From the NCBI GenBank assembly GCA_963682175.1, contig OY821775.1, positions 37,322,053-37,386,052 on the forward strand: DNA of 64,000 nt, written 5' to 3'. How positions within the stretch are numbered: the first letter of the stretch is position 1; every line of letters starts with the position of its first letter. The notes under the pieces were generated by a model. The model had not been told where the DNA came from. It saw only the letters and a program-made list of their open reading frames with translations, and searched no databases. Below are positions 8,858-19,668 of the stretch, piece by piece. The stretch is from Triglochin maritima. Taxonomy: Eukaryota > Streptophyta > Magnoliopsida > Alismatales > Juncaginaceae. The position numbers were made by a program, and so were the translations under genes.

Positions 8858-10451
8858 TTGCTAGTCCCGAGCAAAACAAAGAAAGAGAAAAGCAAACGAA
8901 AAACAAGAAATCCTAACTCACTTTCGTAGGAATCACGGTTGCACTTAGCACGTGCAACAAGCCGTTAAACCTCCTTGTCGCCAAGGAGGAGGAGTGTTGT
9001 CTCCTGAGGGTTTTCAGCGGATACACCCACAAAATCCGAACAAGATGCGTTAATCAATCTAGCTACACGACTCGTTGGACTTATTTTGTCGATCATGGGA
9101 TGCGGTAATACTACGGGTCGACTCTATATATGTAATTAGTCCACACACCTAGCCTAACGAGTTATTCGTGAGAGTTAACTAAGGAATTAAGTGAAAGACA
9201 TGGGCAACCTTAACTTCTAAATGTGATACAATGTGTAAAGTCCATTTTGGTTCTTATTTGACTCCTTTTTTTCTTTTTCTTTTTTTTTCTTTTTTTTTCT
9301 TTTTCTTTGGAGCATTTTATTGGTTGGTGTTTGATTCTCTCAGGATCAGGTTTCGTGCATCATTGCCCATGAGGACTTACACTATCACGTACACCTTCCC
9401 CCAAATCTCCACATAGGGCGATCCCTACCACCCGTGTAACGGGAGTTCGGTCGGTGCATCCCAAGTCAGATGACTCGAAAGCACCAGGCACAAAGTCCCC
9501 TCAGACCTACTTTCCCGAGTGATAGGAGCCGTGCAAGAAGAGAGAACACCACTTATTTATCTACATGGTAACCAAAACCCCTACACTTAAGTTTCACAAA
9601 AAGAGATTAAGGGCCATTGCCTACGACAAACTTCCTTATACTAACAGACACGAATTATTTGACTCACTAGGTTCAGGGTGGACTTCTTTAAATGTTTGAG
9701 TACTGAAACCCTATGATTACACGCCCCCTGAGGGAAAACCAGGGTGCATCCTAACGACTCGATAAGACCTAAAGCCAGTAAACTAGAAATCCTAATGCAT
9801 CAAGTTCATGACAATTTTGGGAGCTTTCTTTTTACTTTGCCTCTCAACGGTTTTGCACATGCTAAACACACGCAAAACCCACAAAAACATTTTCTTTCGC
9901 AAACACATGAAGATTTTGAAAGAAATGTGAAAATTTTAAAGCACTCGGCAAGCAAAAGAAGACAAGTCACCCAAGGATCATGGCAAACAGATATATCAAT
10001 GTTAAATGCGGCATACTAACATGACCCTAGCAGTACACACAAAAGAAAAGAAAACCAATGGAAAAAGACTCGAATATGTACACACGTAAAATACCCCCCC
10101 ACACCTACTTCATGCATTGTCCTCAATGAATGTGAACAAGATACTACATGGATACATGCATGAAAAAGGAACTATCTCACCAACATGAAGTACAAAGGGA
10201 CGTTCGGGGTCATGTTGATGGACACAAACCCAAATTCCCTCAAAACCTGTGAGAAGCTGAAGAAGGGAGATAAATACGTGAAGAAATTGGGGCCCAAGTA
10301 CACAAGGGTTGGGGCCCACAACAATCGATGCTCACTGAAGGAGTCTTTTATTACACACTTTTTTTTGTTTTTTTTTTGTTATTTTGTTTTTTTTGTTATT
10401 TTTTTTTGACAAGATATATACATCAACCAAGATATTCTCATAATCATTTGG
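8858..10451 (-). other. E1 3' non-coding region with internal polypurine tract
   Basis: About 1.6 kb without a convincing ORF, yet closely conserved in E2 (19669-21288), E3 (23067-24664) and C (52715-54275). It contains two A-rich AAAAAG-type tracts on the minus strand (around 10357-10410 and 9265-9310) and a second GTAGGTGTGGGGGGG tract (10091-10110), about 1.25 kb upstream of the LTR-adjacent one. In Athila elements an env-like ORF can occupy this position; none is visible here. Confidence 0.7.
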
Positions 10452-13400
10452 TCAAGGAACATCAAATGAGAACATCAAGTCATGAGGACCAGAGACTTGC
10501 CGAGATGGGCAAACTCCACTGGTACTCTGAGGTGTCATGAGGGGTGAAAGGTCAAAGCTGAAAGGCTCGAACCCCTCATGATATTGGTTGGGTGTGGGCA
10601 ACAAAGAATGAAGTTGTGTTGCCTCACTAGGGTTTAATTGCTCATCGAAGAAAACCCTCCAACCAATAGGCAGGTGCATCGGAATGAGTTCCTCAAGCTC
10701 ATTCGATGGATGCAGCAGACCTGCATCACTAAGAATGGGGCTTCTCCCCAAGTCATCCAACAAGGACCTCCCACCATCATTTAGATCATCAAGCATAAGC
10801 TCGGTCATAGGTGGGTCCTTGTTGGAGTCAATATGAAGCTCAAATGGCTCAATGGCCATGGGACATGAGGTAGAGACATCTTCTGGTATAGGCATATGAT
10901 GAGGTGTCTCACTCTCACTAGTACTCTCAACTGAATCATGCAACGAACACTCCCTTTGGACATTCATGTTCGAGGCCAGCTCACTCTGTTGCATTGCAAA
11001 GATAGGAAATGAGTCTTCGCTGGGCCCACGAACATTCTCAATGGGTTGCATTGGGGTTAGGGGTGTTCGTTGATTTTGTGGTGCTTTCTCCAATTGGCGG
11101 ATGAGATTTAGATTTAAAGGTTCATCCATGGGTTCCTGTTGCCTACCAGAGTTGAACACATGAAACTCGGCACTCATGTTACCGAATGAGAGCTTCATGA
11201 GACCATTTCTACAATTAATCAAGGCATTGGAGGTTGCCAGAAATGGTCTACCCAAAATCAAAGGTATTTGAGAGTGGGTGTTCGCAACAGGATTGGTATC
11301 GAGGACAACAAAATCGACTGGAAATATAAAATCTCCAACCTTGATAAGCACGTCCTCGATAATCCCCATGGGAATACGAATGGATCTATCTGCCAATTGG
11401 AGGGTGATCTTAGTTGGTTTCAATTCTCCCAAGTTCAACTGTTGATAAACAGAGAATGGGAGGAGGTTGACCGCTGATCCTAAATCAAGCAAAACATTGC
11501 TCAGTCTAGTGTCCCCTATCGTACACTGAATAGTAGGACACCCCGGGTCCTTGTATTTTGTGTAGGTGGGATTGGACAAAAGTGAGCTGATATTTGCAGC
11601 CAAGAATGCTCTCTTAGGAACATTGGTCTTCCTCTTGGTTGTGCAGAGATCCTTCAACACTTTGGCATATTGAGGTATTTGTTGGATGACATCCAACAAG
11701 GGGATGTTAACCTTTACTTGCTTAAACACCTCTACTATCTTGTCCATGTTGTCACTCTGCTTTTTGTTTAACCTACTTGGATAGGGAGCTTTTGGCAGGT
11801 AGGTTTTCTGCTGCGCCTGAGAAGAAAGCTTTGGTGTATTACCCTCACCCTCAGCTTCTTCTTCACCACCATTCCCACTGAGGGGCTGCATAGATGGTGG
11901 TGGGTGTGGCAAGGAAATGTGATTGTGAACCTGTTTTCCATTCCTTAAGGTCACAATGGAATTGACATGGTGAACAGGTTCCTCCACATGGTTCACTTGC
12001 CTCCCCCGAAGTACCACATTCTCATTTTGCGTTTGTTGTTGTTGGTACATGCGGGGGTTAGCCTCAGGCTGGCTAGGAAAAGACCCTCTCTCTCTCTCAT
12101 GTACAGACTGAGCCAATTGGCCCATCTGAAGCTCTAGAGATTTGATGGTCTGCTGATTTGAAGTGAGAACTTGACTTGTGGACGACATAAAATTTTTCAT
12201 AGAGTTCTCAAGTCCACTAGTCAAGGTCTCAAGCGAATTGAATCGGGTTTCCATATTATTGGAATTTGGGAAACCCGATTGATTGGTGGTTTGCGCTTGG
12301 GGTGGCTGATAGGAATGCGCATGCATGGGAGGTTGGTGTGATTGGTAAGGTGGTCTCGAGGAGTTTGGAGGACCACCCGGGGCATTAGTTTGGTTCCATG
12401 AAAAATTGGGGTGGTTCCTCCATCCAGGATTATAAGATGATGAGTATGGGTCATTCCTGGCTCTATCATAGACGGCGTTGACACGCTCCATCTCAGGAGG
12501 AATGGACTCACACTCGCTTTCTACATGACCTATCCTACCACATGAATGACAGGGAACTAGACCAGATGTAGACATGTGAGGTGCACTTTGTTGGTTTTGG
12601 AGCTCAATCGAGTCCATACGGCGCATTAAGGCCGCCATGCGTGCCTCGGTGGCCGTAGTGATATCGATAGCAAATGCGGTACCCGATCTAGTCGAGTTTG
12701 CATTCGTGATCCTCGCTCCTATACTAGATGATGCAGGTGGTTCCCTCACACTCTCCCACTGCATGGTTTTCTCAGCGAGGTCATCTAGGAAGGCCCATGC
12801 CTCCCTTTCATCCTTTCCCAAGAACTCTCCTTGACACATGGACTCAAGGAGCGTTCTGGACGGGATGTGAAGACCCTCGTACACAATCTGACAAAGGCGC
12901 CACAACTCAATGCCATGGTGAGGGCATGAGGATAGTAGCTCCTTGAACCTCTCTAGATATGCATGAAATGTCTCGGTCTCATGTTGATAGAACGAATTGA
13001 TTTCGTTCCTCAATTTTTGAGTCCGATGATTAGGAAAGTACTTCTTGAGGAATGCAGATTGAAACTCATCCCAAGTCCTAAAGGAATTCGCCTGGTTGCT
13101 GTACAACCACTTCTTGGCATCATCCTTTAGTGCAAAAGGAACGAGCCTAAGATGGATGGAGTCTGTGCTAAGTTGTTGCAGCTTGAACATAGCACAGACC
13201 TCCTCAAATTCCCTGAGAAAGATATAGGGGTCACCTTTCCCAGTGAAATGAGGGAGCATGGAAATGAATTGAGGCTTAACCTCAAAATGGTTCCCATTAG
13301 CCTCTGGTAATACGATGCATGAGGGTAGAGTTGTACGGCTCGGGTAGCATCGATCACGTAGAGGTATGGGAACGACAACTGGGAGCACTGGTCGAACAGG

Positions 13401-13559
13401 TGGGTCCAGCAACTGATCCTCCTCACGGAAATTAGCAGCCATTGGACCCGAACTACGTGCGACACGAGAGGAGGGAGGTGTCGAGAAATCAATGACCGAA
13501 GCCGGATTGACAACGCTCGTCGTCAAACGACCACTCTCGTCTCGTGTCCACGAAAGCAT
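10452..13559 (-). CDS. E1 Gag-protease polyprotein (about 1035 aa)
   Basis: Uninterrupted frame; the first true ATG is at 13559 (MLSWTRDES). Domains in order: retrotransposon gag core around residues 90-230 (EVKPQFISMLPHF, FEEVCAMFKLQQL, AKKWLYSNQ, FLKKYFPNHRTQKLR), a CX2CX4HX4C zinc knuckle CHSCGRIGHVESEC at about 337-350, a Pro/Gln-rich linker, and an aspartic protease with D at about residue 692 (LLDLGSAVNLLPFSVY, then LILGRPFLATSNALI). The final 90 residues include ELIPMHLPIGWRVFFDEQLN, resembling the start of RT in element C ([20 protein letters not shown]), followed by a unique tail ending MFSFDVP. Gag would form particles and package RNA; the protease would mature it. No RT or integrase follows. 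It appears translatable; the only intact retroelement ORF of this size here. Confidence 0.85.
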   Translation of the reverse strand: MLSWTRDESGRLTTSVVNPASVIDFSTPPSSRVARSSGPMAANFREEDQLLDPPVRPVLPVVVPIPLRDRCYPSRTTLPSCIVLPEANGNHFEVKPQFISMLPHFTGKGDPYIFLREFEEVCAMFKLQQLSTDSIHLRLVPFALKDDAKKWLYSNQANSFRTWDEFQSAFLKKYFPNHRTQKLRNEINSFYQHETETFHAYLERFKELLSSCPHHGIELWRLCQIVYEGLHIPSRTLLESMCQGEFLGKDEREAWAFLDDLAEKTMQWESVREPPASSSIGARITNANSTRSGTAFAIDITTATEARMAALMRRMDSIELQNQQSAPHMSTSGLVPCHSCGRIGHVESECESIPPEMERVNAVYDRARNDPYSSSYNPGWRNHPNFSWNQTNAPGGPPNSSRPPYQSHQPPMHAHSYQPPQAQTTNQSGFPNSNNMETRFNSLETLTSGLENSMKNFMSSTSQVLTSNQQTIKSLELQMGQLAQSVHERERGSFPSQPEANPRMYQQQQTQNENVVLRGRQVNHVEEPVHHVNSIVTLRNGKQVHNHISLPHPPPSMQPLSGNGGEEEAEGEGNTPKLSSQAQQKTYLPKAPYPSRLNKKQSDNMDKIVEVFKQVKVNIPLLDVIQQIPQYAKVLKDLCTTKRKTNVPKRAFLAANISSLLSNPTYTKYKDPGCPTIQCTIGDTRLSNVLLDLGSAVNLLPFSVYQQLNLGELKPTKITLQLADRSIRIPMGIIEDVLIKVGDFIFPVDFVVLDTNPVANTHSQIPLILGRPFLATSNALINCRNGLMKLSFGNMSAEFHVFNSGRQQEPMDEPLNLNLIRQLEKAPQNQRTPLTPMQPIENVRGPSEDSFPIFAMQQSELASNMNVQRECSLHDSVESTSESETPHHMPIPEDVSTSCPMAIEPFELHIDSNKDPPMTELMLDDLNDGGRSLLDDLGRSPILSDAGLLHPSNELEELIPMHLPIGWRVFFDEQLNPSEATQLHSLLPTPNQYHEGFEPFSFDLSPLMTPQSTSGVCPSRQVSGPHDLMFSFDVP

Positions 13560-14632
13560 GCACAAAGGTGCACACACAAACCACAACTCTTTTTTTTTTC
13601 AAATGAAGAATGTACGTAGAAGAGAAGACGAGGGAACACAGGAGAGAAAGAATGACTCAGGAGAGAAAGGAAGAAGTCCTTAAGCTACGGCGGATGGGTA
13701 CAGGTAGAAGCACACAAGCAAACAAGGCTCAAACAATCCTAAGGTCGCTATAGGTCCTTACAGCTAGACGACGCCTAACTGCGAGGTCACACGGCCTCAA
13801 CACGCCTCACCTCCCTACAACGAGGACCACAAAGCCCAGCAAGTGAGCCAAGATTCGGGGATCTCGTCTCTCCTACTATCGACAAAGTGGGCAACGCCGA
13901 TCAGGTCATGACGGTCGGGACCGGATCACTCTCCTAGTGCGTCCAAGATCCTTAGGGCCAATGTCTACTTGATTTTAAAATTAGGCTCTTGATTAGTGTG
14001 GTTTTTGGGGCGAAGGAAAGGGTGATGAAATCCCCCACCTTATCTTTTACGGGACAGCCCCTCCTTAGTAGTGTTTTGGAGTCCTAAATCTAGCAATCAA
14101 CTCTCCAAACAACGCTCAACTCACACTTGTTGCAATGCACTTCCTACTAACTAATGCATGTTCATACGAAATGCATGAATGAGAGTAGAAGGTGCGTACC
14201 TCACGCCAGCTCTCAGCAACAGAAAATAAAGCTAAGATAAAAGACAATCTAAATGCCTAAGTCACATACATGATGCATGGCCTAAACAAAAAGAATGCCT
14301 AATCTTTTGCTTTGAGTTTTAGGGTCCAAGTTGCTTAAAGGAGGTTGATTATGGATCTGGGAACAAACTATAAGTCAAAACATGCCAAATTAAATCCCAG
14401 ATCACTACATCAATTATGAAAACCGACAAAAGAAATAAGAGAGCAAACAGAGCTTACCAGACCGCCAATTGGCGGTCTCAGGCCGCTGATTGGCGGTCTA
14501 CAATGCTCAGCTTGCTTCAAAACTTCTCCAGGTGCTCCTCCTGACCACTCCAAGTCTCCTGAAATAAAGACAAACTACAAAACAAAAATTAAATCCACTC
14601 GAATCGTCCAAATAAGAGTCTGGACTGGCACC
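13560..14632 (-). other. E1 5' leader
   Basis: About 1.07 kb between primer site and gag. It contains the GC palindrome (14461-14499: two copies, the second as GGCCGCTGATTGGCGGTC) and a conserved GGACAGCCCC / GGTGGGGGATTTCA segment also present in E2 and C leaders. No ORF of note. Confidence 0.65.
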
Positions 14633-14650
14633 TCCCCGGCAACGGCGCCA
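14633..14650 (-). other. E1 primer binding site (tRNA-Asp)
   Basis: Minus strand TGGCGCCGTTGCCGGGGA complements the 3' end of plant tRNA-Asp (CCCCGGCAACGGCGCCA), the primer used by Athila-type elements. It lies a few bases inside the 5' LTR. Confidence 0.85.
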
Positions 14651-14656
14651 AAAACT

Positions 14657-16009
14657 TGTTGAACGTTTTATTTAAACCGCAAGTGCACGGCCGCGATGAA
14701 GCGGTGGCAAGTACGGGTCGTCCTCAGGGAGGTGAGCAGCCTCTTGTTTGCACGAAATCAAATGGCGAAAAAATGGAGAAGAGAGTTGGTTACGCTACTC
14801 TACCCTAAACTACTCTAAGAAGTATGAAATGTGAAAGAAGCAAACAAACGATGAAATTAGAACTAAGCTAAGAACAAAATAAGAATGCTGGAATTCAGAA
14901 ATGGGAAAACCCCTAAGGGGTGGAGTGAGTGCACACATGCAAAGAGGTGGGTGTAGAATACATTCTTTAAGCACATGAAGGTGGTGTTTATCAAGCATAG
15001 GAAGTGTCTAAATGTTATGGCAAAACCTATCAATCCATTCACCAACTTAGTTGATTAACATTTACATATCCAAGGTGTTTATTTCAGAACCTAAACAAGC
15101 ATGAGAGGTGTCTAATCATTTTGGCAAAACTCATCAAGTTATAAATTCTATCCTAAACAAGCAAGCATACATTCATGTTTAATCAACACATTGAAATTAA
15201 AGCATTCATCCCATTCTCTAATGCATGTATGTACATCTACTCCACCCCCCAAAGGGGATGAAACTACTCACTAAACATTACACTAATTATTAAACTAAAC
15301 AAAGAAAGCATATTAACTAAGCTAATAAAACTAATGAAATGAGATTAAGCAAAGCAAAACAAGAAACATAAAACAAACAACATAATAAAGAAAACTTGTA
15401 TTAAAATGACTCACATTAAAAGTAGCATCCTCTACTTTAGTGTGTGCTTCAAGGCCTCACTTCTAGTAGGAAGAATAGCCACTTAAAATATGGAGTGATT
15501 AAAATATGGAAAAAGCTAATCCGGGACAATCCCCCGATGTGGGACTAAACCAATACCAAAAATAGCCTAAACAAACATTAATACACGTCCAGGAGAAAAC
15601 TTGGTGGATTTGGGCCCAAAGTGACCGCCAATTGGCGGTCCAAATTTCCCGGATCGAGTTGAATCTTGTTCTGGGCTTTGCTTGGTGTATTTGGTGGTCT
15701 TGGATGCATCTACTTTGCTTATTGGAGCTCCGACCCGAATCCAATTGCTAAAATACTCCCCATGATGGTGTGGAGTATTTTGTTTTGCTCTTAGGTCCTT
15801 CTGTCTTGCGTTCAGGTCCTTCTCCCTCGCATCTTGGTCCCCAGATCTCACAATCCAGTCCTTTTTCCCAGCTTTTGGGTCCTTTTATGTTTCATCTCTT
15901 CAAACCTATTTATTCCTGAAAACTAAACATAAAACTCGTGACATAGCATTGTTTAGGTGAAAGATAATGGATATAAGATACAAATATGAGCATGAAATGA
16001 TGTCAATCA
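14657..16009 (-). repeat. E1 5' LTR (A-type, 1353 bp, TATA deleted)
   Basis: Nearly identical to 7437-8837 but 48 bp shorter: one net 27-bp loss at 15501-15506 removes the TATA box and start region, and a 21-bp in-frame loss at about 15645 removes one GC palindrome. The USE remains near 15536. Because this is the 5' LTR, E1 has probably lost its normal promoter. Confidence 0.85.
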
Positions 16010-16025
16010 AAGGTGTGGGGGTATT

Positions 16026-17512
16026 TGATTGACATCATTTCATGCTCATATTTGTATCTTATATCCATTATCTTACACCTAAGCAATGCTAAGTGACGAG
16101 TTTTATGTTTAGTTTTCAGGAATAAAGAGGTTTGAAGAGAATAGGCATGAAAGGACCCAAAAGCTGGGAAAAAGGACTGAATGGTGAGATCTAGGGACCT
16201 AGATGCAAGGGAGAAGGACCTGAATGTAAGACAGAAGGACCTAAGAGCAAAACAGAATACTCCACACCATCATGGGGAGTATTTTACCAATTCTATTCGG
16301 GTCGGAGCTCCAACAAGTCGAGTAACCGCATCAAAGACCAACAATACCAGAAAGCAAAGCTCACAACAAATTCCAACATGATCCGACAATTTTGGACCGC
16401 CAATTGGCGGTCTTGGACCGCTAATTGGCCGTCCATATTGCTCAGGATCCGTCGAAATTTCTCCTGGACTTGTATTAATGTTCATTTAGGATATTTTTGG
16501 TATTGGTTTAGTCCCACATCGGGGGATTGTCCCCGATTAGCTTTTTCCATGCTTATAAATAGAACTCTTCACCTTCCATTGTAATTACCCATTGTTTGGT
16601 GGCATTCTCTCTACTAAGGAGTGAGCCTTGAAGCAATAACTCAAGGTGGAGAAGGATGCTACCTTCAATGTGAGTCATTGTTAATAAAAGTTTATTTGTT
16701 TCTTTTAATCTTGTTTTGTTATGTTGTTTGTTTTGTGTGTGTTGTTTTACTTTGTTTAATTTCTTGTTTAGTAATTTTAGTATCTTAGTTAAATGTTTTC
16801 TTTACTTAGTCTAATCAGTAGTGTAATGAGTAGTGAGTAGTTCCATCCCCATTTGGGGGGTGGAGTAATATGTGATATAATTATGTAGTGTATTAAGTGT
16901 GTGTTATTTTTATCCATTGAGCTTTATATGATTTCCATAACCATCTAATGGGTCTGCACTCTTATCTTTGATATGCTAATGCTCTTGAATGAAGCTTAGC
17001 TTATGCTTTGATTAGTGGACCTATTTTATGGGGAATGATAAGGTTAGGATATGGATGAAGTTAATATTGGAAACACAATTTGTAATGTATGTGCTCTTGT
17101 TGCCTTTACCTTAGCTAATGTCTTGTATGTTTTAATGATGTAGTGAAATCTTAATTCATGTAGAGGCATAGTAGGGTATAGTCTTTATACTTGAGTTCAT
17201 GTAGCTTCATTCCAATTATTGTCTTGTATGTTTTAATGATGTAGTCTTATCTTAATTCATGTAGAGGCAAAGTTGGATGTAGTTTTATGATTTCATGCAC
17301 TACATGTTGTGAGGAGCTTAATGAACACACACACACTTCTTTATGTTCACATTATTTCTCTACCCCCTTTGGGGCTTAGTTTATTGCTTATTTTCATTTC
17401 CTTTTTGCATCTTAGTGTAGTTTAGTGTAACCAACCCTTCTCTTCCCTTTCTTTACCTCTCGCCTTCGCGCAAACCAAGTGTCGACACACCTCCCAGTGG
17501 AAGACCCGTATA
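16026..17512 (+). repeat. E2 5' LTR (B-type, 3' truncated)
   Basis: Begins TGATTGACATC; the final 60-70 bp are missing and the sequence jumps at GACCCGTAT into the leader. USE 16511-16521 and TATA 16554-16561. It includes a U3 ORF (ATG at 16181). Repeated at 21305-22799. Confidence 0.85.
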
Positions 17513-18240
17513 GTTGTCTTTTCTTTTAGCTTTATTTTCAGTTGTTGAGTGCTGGCGTGAGGTACGCATTTCCTACACTCATTCATGCATCTCGTATGCC
17601 CATGCATTAGTTAGTAGGAATTGCATCAGGACAAGAGTGAGAGAGCGTTTGATTGGAGCGATTGATTGCTAGATCTAGGATCAAATCGCTACTAAGGAGG
17701 GGCTGTCCCATAAAAGAGAAGGTGGGGGATTTCATCACCCTTTCCTTGGCCCCAAAAACCACTCTTAATAAAGCCTTAACTAAAAGCAAGTAGACATTGG
17801 CCCTAGGATTGCGGGCGCACTAGGAGAGTAATCTAGTTGAGACCGTCATGACCTGATCGGCGTTGCCTACCTTGTCGATAGTAGGAGGTACTGGATCTCC
17901 GGATCTGGTATCACTTGCTGGGCATTGTGGTCCTCGTTGTAGGGAGGTGAGGCGTGTCGAGGCTAGTGACCTCGAAGTTAGGCGTCGTCTAGCCTAAGGA
18001 CCCATTGCCTTACATTGTTTGAGCCGTGCTTGCTAGTTAGGCTTCTTCCTGATCCCTCTACCCACGCTAGCTTTAGGGATTCTTCCCTTCTCCTCTGAGT
18101 CATCTTCTTCTCACCTTCTTCTACGTTATAGTCTCCTCCCCTTTACACTCTCTGGTAGCGTTTTAGGGTCGAGTCGAGCACTTTTTGCGAGCTTAGTCTC
18201 GTGGTGGTGAGAGTGGTCGACTCGAGAGTTGTTTGTTGAG
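17513..18240 (+). other. E2 5' leader (primer site deleted)
   Basis: Homologous to the leader of element C from about 43520 to 44260 (GCTGGCGTGAGGTACGCA and following). The primer site and the first few hundred leader bases are absent. No ORF of note. Confidence 0.65.
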
Positions 18241-19668
18241 ATGGATGGTTACATGGGCGACCATCCATATCATTGTTGGGACCAGGATGATTCTCCCTGG
18301 TACTCCGGACCCATGCAACCTGGGGTGCCTCAGACTAACACCCCGTATGGTTGGGATAATCCTCATTGTGTGACTGAGCAATCTTCATATTGGGGTAACA
18401 TGAGAGAGGCACCGACTGCTAGACCACCATCTAGTTACGTCGGATCATATGTTGGTCATCAAACTGAGACATTACAAGAACCTTTGGCCTCTTTCATGCA
18501 TGTGGTAGATGACATGGGTGCACCGGTGGCTCCAGTAGCCGTACCGTGTCACTATTGTGGGTTGAGTGATCATGATTTCGGGGAATGTCCTTATGTTCCC
18601 CCAGAGCCTGAGTATGAGCACACATTTTCCCAAAATGCTCATTATGACCATTACGCATCCGCGTACAACCCGAGAGGGATGGATTCGTGGGGAGACAATT
18701 CATATTCAAATTCTTATACATCATTTCCACCCCAATATCCTCCTCCCGAATACCCAGAATTCTACCAACACCCCACTCCAAATCATTGGACTCATTCTCA
18801 GGCCATCAACACCCAACCCCAAAATTTCCCAAGATCTGACTTGGACCTCCTCGTTGACCGCATACAAAATCTGACACTTCAAGTGAGTCAACTGACGCAA
18901 CAATTAAGTGAGGAGAGTAACCTTTCTTGTCAACTTGAGGATTTATCTTCTGAAATCGAACCACCACCACATCCACAAATTCAAAGCACAACCTTTCAAA
19001 GTCAAACTCCTAGTCAGTCTGAGGGACTTGAGGTTTCAATTCATGATCACTTAGTGGAGGATTCGATTCAAACTGAGAATAGCTTGGACCAGATCTATTA
19101 TGAGTCGGCACAGGATTGTGCCTTACCTTTTTGTCCCGTGGCCCTTGAGCCACATGATCTTATTGTTGTACCTCCTAAGGACTCACCTTTGGTGGAGCAA
19201 GAGCTCTCTAGTACCCTTAATCTCATACGACCTTATGAGAGTTTGTCTCTCACTATTGTTCCTGATCATCTTGGAAATGATGGAACATCAAACAACTACA
19301 TTGCTCATGAGGGTATTAGGAGTTCCTTGGAGGATACTTTGGGTATGAGACCCACTTCCTGTTCTCCTGGTGAGTTGGACATGCATAACGAGGTGCTTGA
19401 CCTTGTTCCGACCCACCAGCCTGTTGGTTGGAGAGTTTGGATTGATGATCATAACTTCGGTTCCGCAACGGGAGATATTTTTCTTCCGTTGCCCCTTATT
19501 TCCCAAACTCTTGAGAGGTTCAAGCTTTTTCAGTTTGATCCTTTGAATGAGACGCCTTTGCGTCCAATTCATGAACCTCTCATTTCATCTGGTGCTCTTT
19601 GTGAAGGGGGCCCACGCATGCGTATTCTGGCCCCGCGTGGTGTCATGTTCCCTTTCCAAATGCATTGA
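18241..19668 (+). CDS. E2 short Gag-like protein (475 aa)
   Basis: Start chosen at ATG 18241 (MDGYMGDHPYHCWDQ); the matching ATG occurs in element C at 44261. Residues 103-116 form a zinc knuckle CHYCGLSDHDFGEC. The middle is Pro/His/Gln-rich, then a short heptad-like stretch (LLVDRIQNLTLQVSQLTQQL). The Gag core and aspartic protease seen in E1 and C are missing. The second half (VALEPHDLIVVPPKDSPLVE) corresponds to the protease-RT linker of C (VALEPHESNSESDKDPPLVE), and PVGWRVWIDDHNF plus LPLPLISQTLERF resemble the start of RT. The unique tail ends MFPFQMH. The only clear nucleic-acid binding part is the knuckle. A decayed second copy lies at 28159-28890. Confidence 0.7.
   Translation: MDGYMGDHPYHCWDQDDSPWYSGPMQPGVPQTNTPYGWDNPHCVTEQSSYWGNMREAPTARPPSSYVGSYVGHQTETLQEPLASFMHVVDDMGAPVAPVAVPCHYCGLSDHDFGECPYVPPEPEYEHTFSQNAHYDHYASAYNPRGMDSWGDNSYSNSYTSFPPQYPPPEYPEFYQHPTPNHWTHSQAINTQPQNFPRSDLDLLVDRIQNLTLQVSQLTQQLSEESNLSCQLEDLSSEIEPPPHPQIQSTTFQSQTPSQSEGLEVSIHDHLVEDSIQTENSLDQIYYESAQDCALPFCPVALEPHDLIVVPPKDSPLVEQELSSTLNLIRPYESLSLTIVPDHLGNDGTSNNYIAHEGIRSSLEDTLGMRPTSCSPGELDMHNEVLDLVPTHQPVGWRVWIDDHNFGSATGDIFLPLPLISQTLERFKLFQFDPLNETPLRPIHEPLISSGALCEGGPRMRILAPRGVMFPFQMH

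Larger units (their letters stand above)
7437..16009 (-). mobile_element. Athila-like Ty3/gypsy element E1 (gag-protease only)
   Basis: Complete element in minus orientation: 5' LTR (14657-16009), tRNA-Asp primer site, leader, a gag-protease ORF without stops, 3' non-coding region, polypurine tract and 3' LTR (7437-8837). RT, RNase H and integrase are absent, so it must be mobilised in trans, presumably by relatives of element C. The LTRs are nearly identical apart from two deletions, pointing to a recent insertion. The left flank TGACT is not repeated at the right end, where an oppositely oriented element abuts directly. Confidence 0.85.

Noticed and set aside
9231..9416. Small Phe-rich membrane-like ORF
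   Set aside because: The Phe run is the translated T-rich microsatellite of the 3' non-coding region, read antisense to the element.
12221..12946. ORFs overlapping the E1 Gag frame on either strand
   Set aside because: Shadows of the long Gag-protease reading frame.
14633..14650. tRNA-Asp gene
   Set aside because: Only the 18-nt complement of the tRNA 3' end is present; it is a primer binding site.
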